A stretch of DNA of 64,000 nt from Bacillota bacterium (GTDB lineage Bacteria > Bacillota > Clostridia > Caldicoprobacterales > DTU083): contig JAKPIB010000022.1 in NCBI GenBank assembly GCA_029549985.1, positions 20,798 to 84,797 of the forward strand, given 5' to 3'. The notes beneath the pieces are model-generated. The model ran no database searches and was not told the DNA's origin. It saw nothing but the letters and a program-made list of their open reading frames with translations. The translations under genes and the position numbers were made by a program. Numbering within the stretch: position 1 is the stretch's first letter; each line of letters starts with the position of its first letter. Positions 1 through 7,502 of this stretch are shown piece by piece.

Positions 1-788
1 GGTATGCCGCCGCCCGGGTGGTGGTCCAGCCCGGCTGTAAGGTCCTTTATCCTCTGTATGTCATCAAAGGTGTTTACCAGGCATTCCAGCACTTCACACC
101 TGGCCTCACTCAGCCTGATGCTTTCCCCCAGGCTCCGGTTTTCCATCTCAAGCTCTTCAAGCGTTTGCCTTTCAACCCGGTAGGCATCTACCTGTTTGAG
201 GGCCTCCGCCTTTCTCCTGCGGCCTTCATCTATCTGGGCTGAATAAGACTTCAGCTTTTTGACCGTCGGTTTGCCGTCTTTGCCCCCAATATCATTGGCC
301 CTGCTCAGGAACATTTCCTCAAGGCGGGGTATGCCTGCTATGTCGCTCAAGCCGGCACCAAGCAAGGCCGACTGGAGCTGACGGATGCCGTCCTTCCCCT
401 CCAGGTCCGGGGGCAGGGCGGTCAGCTGGTCAAGGATTATGGTATAGAGATGCCTGTATGTAAACTCGTCAGGATAGAGATCCCCTATGGCATACTTCTT
501 GTCAAAGTCCGAAAACAGGACCGGGGCAGAATGGCCTTCCAGCCTGAGCCTGCAAAGGTCCTTTGATCCATCCGGAACGATATCCGCCTCCACCCTGTAT
601 GTGGTCTTCGCAGGCGGTATCTGGCCGCTCCTGGGGAACCCGCTGCAAAGGTAGCGGAGCACCTTCATAAAGGTGCTTTTGCCCGAGCGGTTCCTGCCGC
701 CTACCACTACTATACCGGGCTTTATGTCGTCAAGGGTCTGATTGCGCAGGATACCAAAGTCCCCTATATACAGCCGCTTGATCCACAT
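1..788 (-). CDS. AAA ATPase, YhaN/SbcC-like, N-terminal part (runs off window)
   Basis: Only the first ~262 residues lie in the window; the gene continues past base 1. The ATG at 788 begins MWIKRLYIGDFGILRNQTL, the usual opening of SMC/RecF-type ATPases, and a Walker A loop GGRNRSGKST follows at about residues 30-39. From about residue 160 the sequence turns into charged heptad-like coiled coil. Its start lies one base after the stop of the upstream Mre11/SbcD-like nuclease, so the two are co-transcribed and should form an ATPase-nuclease complex acting on DNA ends. The gene order nuclease then ATPase resembles Bacillus yhaO-yhaN. SbcC itself is the alternative, and the missing C-terminus would decide. 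Confidence 0.85.
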   Translation of the reverse strand, partial: MWIKRLYIGDFGILRNQTLDDIKPGIVVVGGRNRSGKSTFMKVLRYLCSGFPRSGQIPPAKTTYRVEADIVPDGSKDLCRLRLEGHSAPVLFSDFDKKYAIGDLYPDEFTYRHLYTIILDQLTALPPDLEGKDGIRQLQSALLGAGLSDIAGIPRLEEMFLSRANDIGGKDGKPTVKKLKSYSAQIDEGRRRKAEALKQVDAYRVERQTLEELEMENRSLGESIRLSEARCEVLECLVNTFDDIQRIKDLTAGLDHHPGGGI

Positions 789-789
789 A

Positions 790-2187
790 TCAGTCACCTG
801 CCTTTTCCGGGATATTTTCAAGTATCAACTGGCGGGCATCCTGAATGATGGACCTTAGTGTCTCATCATCGAGGAAAAGCCTGTTGTAAAGCCTTTCCTC
901 ATCCGTTTCCTCATGATCCCCTGAGCCCTGCCATACGAGCCCCAGCTCGGATTTGAGCTGTCTGGCCTTGCCTTCATCCGTCAGCAGCTCGGCTGCAGAC
1001 CTTTCCAGGAGCTCAAGCAGGGTTTTGTGCTCGGCAAGCGCCTGGTCCGTGAGAGGGCTGCCTGTCCTGATAACGATAGAATCGGTCCATACAAAAGGCC
1101 TGAGATTGTCCAGCCTTCTTCGCAGGGACTGGGTGATGTCAGCCTCGTCGCCCTCTCCAAGGCTCTTCAGAGCCCGGTTGAGGCTGCCCCTGCCGGTTAT
1201 GACCCATCTGACCGCATAGCCTTCGATCTCCTTAAGGTCATCAGGCTCATTCAGGCCGGTATAGACTCCAGGCATAAGTGGACCGGCACTATCCGCCATC
1301 CCGTCTGCTTCCGGGCCGTCAAAGCCCTGGGCAATGCTGCCGGCCATGCTGATCATATATGTCTCAAGGTCGTCGATGGTTTCGGCAGCATTCAGTTCAG
1401 CCGAGGATATGTCTATATGTACGGATCTGAACAAGACCGAAGATGTGATGAGGCGTTTCATGCTAATGATCTCAGTCCCATCGACCTCGACAAGGTAGCA
1501 GCCTCCCGGGCCTTCCTCCCCGAAGTCCCTGCCCTGGGTCGTACCGGGATAGGCGATTACCGGCTTGTCCTCGTTTATGATCTCCGGCCTGTGGATATGG
1601 CCCAGTGCCCAGTAGTGGATGTTCGGCACTTTCATCAGATCTGAAGCCGTTGAAGGTATGTAGTTGCCGCCTGCCTCAAGCTGGGTATGGAGCATGGCTA
1701 TGTTGAACACGCCGTCGCCCGGAAGGTCGAAGCTCCGGTATATTGGCTTCCGGATCCATTGTGTATCATATGACTGGCCTATTACTCTGGCAATCACCCT
1801 GCCCTTGTCTTCGACCTCAAACACCGAAGGCGAATCAGCCCTGCAGATATGCACATTTGGGGTAGGGGCGAACAGCTCCTGGTTTTCCCTGAGCGGGTCA
1901 TGATTGCCGGCTGCAACGTAAACATCTATGCCTTTTTCATCCAGCATCCGGCACATGTCTACAAACAGGCGGTTGGCGTATACATTCCTGGATTCTCTGT
2001 CATACAGGTCACCGGAGATCAGTATGAATCTTGCCTGATGCTCAACTGCTTTACGGCAGAGCTTTTCAAAGGCCTTGTATACGGCCTTCCGGCAGTGGTC
2101 CGCTGGCCCTCCTTCCTCTGCGCCGTCAATATGCAGCATGCTGCCTAAATGGATATCGGCAGCATGTATGAATCGAAATCGGTCCAA
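790..2187 (-). CDS. DNA repair exonuclease, YhaO/SbcD (Mre11) metallophosphoesterase
   Basis: A 465-residue calcineurin-like phosphoesterase. The metal-binding motifs appear in order: AADIHLGS (D-x-H) near residue 9, ISGDLYDRE near 57, AAGNHD near 92, MLHTQLEAGG near 165 and ALGHIHRPE near 195. This is the set of Mre11/SbcD nucleases, which cut DNA ends with Mn2+ under control of a partner ATPase. The ~250-residue C-terminal part is helical and probably binds the ATPase. The start is TTG at 2187, eight bases after a GGGGG ribosome binding site; no ATG fits. It is followed directly by the YhaN-like ATPase. YhaO-type is preferred over SbcD from length and pairing, not from a search. Confidence 0.88.
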   Translation of the reverse strand: MDRFRFIHAADIHLGSMLHIDGAEEGGPADHCRKAVYKAFEKLCRKAVEHQARFILISGDLYDRESRNVYANRLFVDMCRMLDEKGIDVYVAAGNHDPLRENQELFAPTPNVHICRADSPSVFEVEDKGRVIARVIGQSYDTQWIRKPIYRSFDLPGDGVFNIAMLHTQLEAGGNYIPSTASDLMKVPNIHYWALGHIHRPEIINEDKPVIAYPGTTQGRDFGEEGPGGCYLVEVDGTEIISMKRLITSSVLFRSVHIDISSAELNAAETIDDLETYMISMAGSIAQGFDGPEADGMADSAGPLMPGVYTGLNEPDDLKEIEGYAVRWVITGRGSLNRALKSLGEGDEADITQSLRRRLDNLRPFVWTDSIVIRTGSPLTDQALAEHKTLLELLERSAAELLTDEGKARQLKSELGLVWQGSGDHEETDEERLYNRLFLDDETLRSIIQDARQLILENIPEKAGD

Positions 2188-2238
2188 GCTGCATACCCCC
2201 TTGTCCCTTGTTTTTATCTGATGCCATTATATCATGCT

Positions 2239-4359
2239 TTACCTGAGCGGCGATCTGGTCTTTGAAACAAACAGCAGCACTCCGGTGATCATCAGCAATC
2301 CGACCAGGACTGCGGCGATCATAAAGCCGTTCGTGCCTGGACCTGCCGGGACGGCAGACGGGTCCAGTGGCTCAAAGACAGCCTTTATCTCCTGGGGGCC
2401 GTCAAGATACAGGGTTATCGTTTCCGACTGCCTCTCCTCCTCCGGTATCTTGCCGCCTACCCAGCCGGCGAAGCGGTAGCCTGCATAAGCATGGGCTGTC
2501 AGGGTAGTGGGCATAGACCTGAAATACATTCCGCTGAAGGGGTAAGGATCGGCCGGCACCCCGGGCGTGCCCTCCTTTATGTCAACGGTATTTACCTGGA
2601 TATAACCTCCCGCCTTATTGCAGTCAAGGGTAAGCCTGCTCGTCCCGCCCAGCCTGAGCACACCATTGAGCTGGGTGTACAAGGACCCGGGCCTGTTGCT
2701 TGCAAATATCCTGAGTTCATCGACCTTGCCGCGCCAGTCACCGATAGATCCGTGGGAGTTCCACCGGTTTATATGCTCCTCGATCTCCGATTCATACAAG
2801 GCCTCATATTTGTTGATCATGTCGATCACCCTGGCCGGGGCAAAGGTCGTGTTCAGGTGGTCTGTAAAGCGGATGACAAAGGCCTGCTTGAACTCCTCAT
2901 TTTGCATCAGGCTGCGAAACAGGAAGGTTGACCAGTCGGGGTTGGGCCAGGAAGTGCCTCCTTCCTGCATGGCAAAGGCCAGGGTCTGGTGGTTGTAGCC
3001 CCCGCCCTCATACAGGCCGAAACCGAAGTCCGTGTCATAGACCATCCAGCGCCAGCGCCCGTCCAGGTAGCCTGCGCCTTCTATATACTGATCGGTCCTG
3101 ACCCGCCAGAACTTTATATTGTTGCCGGGCCAGTCGTCATTGCCGTAGTATATCTGGCTTATCTGGTAGTCTATATAGTTGTCCACATCCATCTGGGTCT
3201 TTATATACTCGTAGTGGCTGCTCACCCTTATATCCCTGGTGCCGATGTATTCCAGCATTTGATGATAGTGGGCTTCGTCCCCGCTGGCTCCTTCGCTGAG
3301 CCAGCCGTCGCCTTCCAGGATGACGACCCGGTTTTCGTCCACGTCATACTTGTTTTTTATATAGAACCGGTCCAACCGCTCCCGGATATTCTGAAAGCCC
3401 CAGTATTCGCCGTTTAGAAATACGATGGCAGGCCTGCTGGCCTGAATGTCCAGGCCGGTGTGGGCAATCAGATCCTGCATCAGGGCATCGCGGAAGTAGG
3501 CATACCAGTAGTCATTGCCACCGTTTCTCAGGAGCAGCCGCTTGAATTCGGCCAGGGTAGTCCCGTCAGCCTTCTTAAGGCCCGGGAAGATCTCATACTT
3601 TATGTTTTTTTCAGTATCGTACTCTGATTTAGCATAGATCCGCAGGGACTTCTGGGCGGTTGCCCGGCTGGCCCCGCCATGTATCCTTATGCCTACGTTC
3701 AGGTCAAAGGCCAATGTCCCATCAGTCTCGAAAAACTCGATATGGGCGGGCCGCTCCCAGTTTGCGCCCCGCTGCATGTAGTTGGCATTCCTTTCGTAAT
3801 CCGGTTTCCCCGGGTCATAGTTGTCGTCGTATATCTTGCCTGGCACGTAGATACCCCGTTCATAGCCGAAGAAGTCGTCCGGGTCTCCTACTATGGATAT
3901 CACGGGAAAGGTGTACCTGCCGCTTTTTTCAGGATCGACAAAATAGGTGTGGGTTATGACATCGCTGGGCTCCAGGTCGGGGCTGTAGACCCTTGCCCTT
4001 ACGACCGTCCCCTTGTATACCTTGCCTCTGGGCTGGCTGTAGTTTGGGGCGGTCCGGATCGCTGAGAAATGATTGGGCTCACTGGTCCTGTTCCGGATCG
4101 TTATGGGTGTAGTGTATACAAGGGAGCTCTCATCCGGCACAGAGCCATCCAGTGTATAGTATATGACCGCATTCTCTTCCTTGGTGGACAAGGTGAGCTG
4201 GAAGGGCTCGCTGTACCAGCCGCTTTTATGGGAAAACACAGGGGCCATTGCCCTGTGATCCCCGGCCTTGGCTGATGATCCGCCAATACCGGGCAAAAGG
4301 AAGGCGATAAGCAGGACTCCGGCTAAAAGATATGCGGCCAGGTTTCTTATTGACCTCAT
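2239..4359 (-). CDS. Secreted, membrane-anchored CotH kinase family protein
   Basis: 706 residues. An N-terminal signal peptide (residues ~1-32) is followed by a chitobiase/FN3-like beta domain (~40-140, containing YYTLDGSVPD) and then a CotH kinase domain (~150-540) with LLLRNGGNDYWYAYFRDALMQ, FLNGEYWGFQNIRERLD and the acidic VYDTDFGFGLYEGG motif. A beta-repeat region resembling InlB B repeats (~580-660, HAYAGYRFAGWVGG) and a C-terminal membrane helix with a short basic tail follow. CotH proteins are atypical protein kinases that phosphorylate spore coat proteins, and related domains occur in clostridial extracellular complexes. The helix suggests display outside the cell on the membrane. 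It stands 29 bases from the RadC gene, which is upstream in transcription. The substrate is unknown. Confidence 0.85.
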   Translation of the reverse strand: MRSIRNLAAYLLAGVLLIAFLLPGIGGSSAKAGDHRAMAPVFSHKSGWYSEPFQLTLSTKEENAVIYYTLDGSVPDESSLVYTTPITIRNRTSEPNHFSAIRTAPNYSQPRGKVYKGTVVRARVYSPDLEPSDVITHTYFVDPEKSGRYTFPVISIVGDPDDFFGYERGIYVPGKIYDDNYDPGKPDYERNANYMQRGANWERPAHIEFFETDGTLAFDLNVGIRIHGGASRATAQKSLRIYAKSEYDTEKNIKYEIFPGLKKADGTTLAEFKRLLLRNGGNDYWYAYFRDALMQDLIAHTGLDIQASRPAIVFLNGEYWGFQNIRERLDRFYIKNKYDVDENRVVILEGDGWLSEGASGDEAHYHQMLEYIGTRDIRVSSHYEYIKTQMDVDNYIDYQISQIYYGNDDWPGNNIKFWRVRTDQYIEGAGYLDGRWRWMVYDTDFGFGLYEGGGYNHQTLAFAMQEGGTSWPNPDWSTFLFRSLMQNEEFKQAFVIRFTDHLNTTFAPARVIDMINKYEALYESEIEEHINRWNSHGSIGDWRGKVDELRIFASNRPGSLYTQLNGVLRLGGTSRLTLDCNKAGGYIQVNTVDIKEGTPGVPADPYPFSGMYFRSMPTTLTAHAYAGYRFAGWVGGKIPEEERQSETITLYLDGPQEIKAVFEPLDPSAVPAGPGTNGFMIAAVLVGLLMITGVLLFVSKTRSPLR

Positions 4360-4389
4360 GCTATACCCCCAAAGCTTAAAATCATACGG

Positions 4390-5055
4390 CTATATAAGGC
4401 CGTTGTCGGCAAAGCTGAAGTATTTTTCGCCTGCCACTATTATATGATCCATTACCCTGACATTTATGGTATCGCAGGCTGAGATGATCCTTTTGGTAGC
4501 TTCTATGTCTGCACTTGAAGGGTTCAGGCTGCCGCCCGGATGGTTGTGGGCGAGGATTATCCCCGTGGCCTGATGCCTGAGGGCTGCCTGGACGATCTCC
4601 CTCGGATAGACCGGCGCGGTATCGATCGTGCCCTCATGGACAAGGGCGGGATATGTCACCCTGTTCTGTGAGTCAAGGCATATAGCGTAAAAGACCTCGG
4701 AAAGCCTGCCACTGAAGAGGGGCACGACATATTCCCCGGCCAGCCTTGTGCTGCTGAGCTGAGGCCTGCTGCCCCACCTGTCGTTCAGATACCTGCGGCA
4801 GAGCTGGGGTATCATCGAAAGGAGTACAGCCGTGTTCTTGCCTACTCCCTTCAGCTTTTGCAGCTCCCTGGGGTCTGCCTCCAATACACCGGAAAGGGAA
4901 CCATACCTGTCTATCAGCTCATGAGCAAGCGGATTGGTGTCCTTTTGGGGTATTGCATAGAACAAAAGAAGCTCCAGGACCTGGTGGTTATCAAAGTTGT
5001 CCAGCCCTTCGTTCAGGAACCGGTTTTTTACCCTGTCCCTGTGACCTTCATGCAT
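4390..5055 (-). CDS. radC: RadC family protein (JAB/MPN domain)
   Basis: 221 residues from ATG 5055, which has GGAGG eight bases upstream; a GTG at 5064 overlaps that site and is less likely. The N-terminal half carries a UPF0758 helix-hairpin-helix region (LQKLKGVGKNTAVLLSM). The C-terminal half is a JAB1/MPN metalloprotease-like fold with the JAMM signature HNHPGG followed by PSSADIEATK. RadC was once assigned to DNA repair, but that role is disputed and its true activity is not known. Length and motifs are typical for the family. Confidence 0.93.
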   Translation of the reverse strand: MHEGHRDRVKNRFLNEGLDNFDNHQVLELLLFYAIPQKDTNPLAHELIDRYGSLSGVLEADPRELQKLKGVGKNTAVLLSMIPQLCRRYLNDRWGSRPQLSSTRLAGEYVVPLFSGRLSEVFYAICLDSQNRVTYPALVHEGTIDTAPVYPREIVQAALRHQATGIILAHNHPGGSLNPSSADIEATKRIISACDTINVRVMDHIIVAGEKYFSFADNGLI

Positions 5056-5182
5056 GCCGGGCACCTCCGATATCGCTATCTTTTTTGTCTATATTCTACA
5101 AGCTGCCACCGAATCCTGCAAAAATTAACAAACATACACCAGGCATCAAGGGTCAATCACATAGGCAAAGGGCGGATCGGCA

Positions 5183-5222
5183 AAATAAAATACCGGAACC
5201 TGCCAAAGTCTCAGTCCCGGTA
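5183..5222 (-). terminator. Rho-independent terminator after the helix-turn-helix gene
   Basis: On the minus strand a nine-base stem, TACCGGGAC pairing with GTTCCGGTA (one G-U), encloses a 14-base loop and runs into TTTTATTTT. It lies 32 bases past the stop of the gene ending at 5254. Confidence 0.8.
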
Positions 5223-5253
5223 CCTTTAGGTGTAACGTGCGACTATTTTCATC

Positions 5254-6108
5254 TCATTCAGCCAGGCAGGCCTTGAGCCTGTCAACATAATTGCTGAGCT
5301 CTGCCAGCTTGTCAGTATCGGACAAGGCCAGGAAATCCCTGCATACGTTTGCAAGCTCATCATATCTGGCGCTCAGCCTGTCGAGCTCATCTCTGCTCCA
5401 ATCCAGGCCGGAGCTGTTGCCCGCTGCCAGGCTGGACAGATCCCTGAGCCCTGCCATGAGGTCATGGAGGGTCGAAAGATTTATGGCCTTCAAGTTGTTC
5501 ACAAGCTGCCCTACAAGCTCCAGGAACTGCCCGTCATTGCCCGCCAGGCCTTGCATGCTGCCTGATGCTATGCCCTTGATCCGCCTTCTGGTGTATGGGT
5601 TGAAGCATACGATGCCTTCCCGTTCCAGCTCCCTGATCACTTCCCTGACATAGTCAGGCTCCCTCGCAATGACGCTCCTGTACTTGTTTTGCAGCCTTAT
5701 GAGCACCCGCTTGTCGCCTCCGCTGAGCCGGTTGGCGCAGCCCCTGACGGATTCGCCCCGCCCCTGGGCTATTAGCATCTCCCGCATCAGCTTCTTTGTC
5801 TCTGCAGGTGTGAAGGCCCTGCCAATGGCATCGCTCGTGAAGACCGTTTCCTCATCGCTGACAACGGTAGTGGATCTCCTGTCCTTCAGCTCATGGGCAT
5901 GGAGATAGCGGTAGTAATAATTCCTGATCGTGTTGGCCTTCAGGCCGGACCGCTTCGCAACGGCCTCAAATGCCCTGATAATGGGGATCCTGCTCTCCCT
6001 TGCCCTGCCTACCTCCTCCTTCATCATAGACATAAGCTCAGGCTGCAGCTCCTGTCGTTTATTGGACCCTATATCCTGATAAAGGACCTGTCCCTTTTCC
6101 ACTAACAT
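5254..6108 (-). CDS. Putative DNA-binding protein with helix-turn-helix, unknown function
   Basis: 284 residues from ATG 6108, preceded by AAGGAGG; a GTG two codons later is spaced better and is also possible. The first ~75 residues include SGLKANTIRNYYYRYLH, which fits a helix-turn-helix recognition segment and recalls RsfA-like regulators of spore formers. The middle is basic (RLSGGDKRVLIRLQNKYRSV), and the C-terminal third is helical and possibly coiled coil (DRLSARYDELANVCRDFLAL). The gene has its own terminator and an upstream region rich in inverted repeats, consistent with a self-regulated regulator. I do not recognise a named family. Confidence 0.7.
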   Translation of the reverse strand: MLVEKGQVLYQDIGSNKRQELQPELMSMMKEEVGRARESRIPIIRAFEAVAKRSGLKANTIRNYYYRYLHAHELKDRRSTTVVSDEETVFTSDAIGRAFTPAETKKLMREMLIAQGRGESVRGCANRLSGGDKRVLIRLQNKYRSVIAREPDYVREVIRELEREGIVCFNPYTRRRIKGIASGSMQGLAGNDGQFLELVGQLVNNLKAINLSTLHDLMAGLRDLSSLAAGNSSGLDWSRDELDRLSARYDELANVCRDFLALSDTDKLAELSNYVDRLKACLAE

Positions 6109-6265
6109 CTTCCTCCTTGTGTACACAGTTAATAAAACAGCCACAAAATTCTAGGTATATTATTCTCAACATCAAACAGGTTTATTCCCTAAATATACCT
6201 ATATTTTAATATTTTTGTACACAAAGAGGATAACTTGGGATAGATGCATCTTTACAGATACAGGC

Positions 6266-6868
6266 TTATTCCAAAACTATATAGATCCTATAATACCTGA
6301 CCCCTTCTCCGCCATTTATCGCCTTATCGACCCTGCCGAGCTTCTCTAGCTCATCGAACAAGATCTTGTCCTGCTCCCTTGTCGTGACCGCAACGGTGAC
6401 CGTATCACCTGCAGTCTCTATGATCTTAAGTTTCCTATCAGCAGCCATCCTACGAAGCGAGTCAAAGGCATCGGCCTTGTTCTTCACGTAAAGCCTGACT
6501 TCTCCTGCTTCGGCAATGTATCCGCCAGTCTCTTCAGGAATGCCGGGCTGCCCCTCAGCCTTGTCGTTGCCCTTTATATAGCCGTTGTCGTCCCCGCCTG
6601 AAGTAGTAGTAAGGGGGTCATTCAATTCCTGCTTTGCCCGATCCCTGGCCAGGTCCGCAAATGGGGAGGTCCCGCTGTCCATGAATCGTACGGTAATAAA
6701 CAGCACCAACACAGCCGCCAGGCCGGCTGCCAGCCTGATCGTGTCCTTGCGTCTGGCTTCCTTCTGCTTCTCCTTTTGCAGCCTGTCCATCAGCCGTTCC
6801 CGGAAGCCCTGAGGCGGCTCCTTTTCAGGCAGCGAGTCCAGTATCTTTTTGATATCTTCCGGGTTCAT
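6266..6868 (-). CDS. Single-pass membrane protein, probable anti-sigma factor
   Basis: 200 residues. The N-terminal ~42 residues are charged and presumably cytoplasmic. One membrane helix follows (IRLAAGLAAVLVLFITVRFM, about 44-63), then a low-complexity linker rich in Gly, Asp and Thr, and an outer domain (~115-200) of mixed alpha-beta character. The ATG overlaps the end of the ECF sigma gene by four bases (ATGA), so the two are translationally coupled, which is the classic arrangement of sigma factor and membrane anti-sigma factor. The N-terminus has no zinc-binding HxxxCxxC motif, so it is not a ZAS-type anti-sigma factor. The role is inferred from position and topology. Confidence 0.7.
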   Translation of the reverse strand: MNPEDIKKILDSLPEKEPPQGFRERLMDRLQKEKQKEARRKDTIRLAAGLAAVLVLFITVRFMDSGTSPFADLARDRAKQELNDPLTTTSGGDDNGYIKGNDKAEGQPGIPEETGGYIAEAGEVRLYVKNKADAFDSLRRMAADRKLKIIETAGDTVTVAVTTREQDKILFDELEKLGRVDKAINGGEGVRYYRIYIVLE

Positions 6869-7443
6869 CCTGTTCCACCTCCCTTAAGGCGCATGCAAAC
6901 GATTTCCCGCAATGCGGACCGGGCCCTGCTGATATGTGATTTTACGGTCCCGATCGGTATATCCATGATCCTGGAGATCTCTTCATAGCTGTAATTTTGT
7001 ATATCACGCAGGACGATGGCTGAACGATACTGAGGCTTCAGCTCCGTAATACATTTTTGCAAGAGCTCCTGCTGCTCCCTGGTTATGACCGCTTCCTCCG
7101 GCGACTGATCATTGGATGCTATCTCGATTTCCTTGTCATCTTCTCCGGAGCCTCCCGCAGACAAGGATACAGACGATATTTTCATTCGTCTGTATCTGTC
7201 GATGCATATATTATGTGCTATCCTGTATACCCAGGTTGAAAAATGGCTGTTGCCTCTGAAGGATTTGAGGTTCTTATACACCTTGATAAAAACCTCCTGG
7301 GTGAGATCCTCAGCATCCTGTTCATTATTGGTCATCCTGTAGCAGTAGTTGTAAATCTTTTTCTCGTAGCGCAGCACCAGTTCTTCAAAGGCAGCAAGGC
7401 TTCCGGCTCTGGCTGACTCCAGTAGCTGAGTCTCCCCACTCAT
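6865..7443 (-). CDS. ECF-type RNA polymerase sigma factor (SigW-like)
   Basis: 192 residues with sigma-70 region 2 at about residues 20-90 (QDAEDLTQEVFIKVYKNL, FSTWVYRIAHNICIDRYRR) and region 4 at about 125-180 (NYSYEEISRIMDIPIGTVKS), separated by a short acidic linker. Regions 1 and 3 are absent, which defines the extracytoplasmic-function class. It is the first gene of a two-gene unit with the membrane protein that overlaps it. The stimulus is unknown. The secreted repeat protein encoded just upstream is a possible target, but no promoter motif in the window proves that. Confidence 0.93.
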   Translation of the reverse strand: MSGETQLLESARAGSLAAFEELVLRYEKKIYNYCYRMTNNEQDAEDLTQEVFIKVYKNLKSFRGNSHFSTWVYRIAHNICIDRYRRMKISSVSLSAGGSGEDDKEIEIASNDQSPEEAVITREQQELLQKCITELKPQYRSAIVLRDIQNYSYEEISRIMDIPIGTVKSHISRARSALREIVCMRLKGGGTG

Positions 7444-7502
7444 AACGATCCCCCCAGAATACTATATAACGGCCCCTCCTTTTGGGTGAAATCCTTTAGT
7501 AC

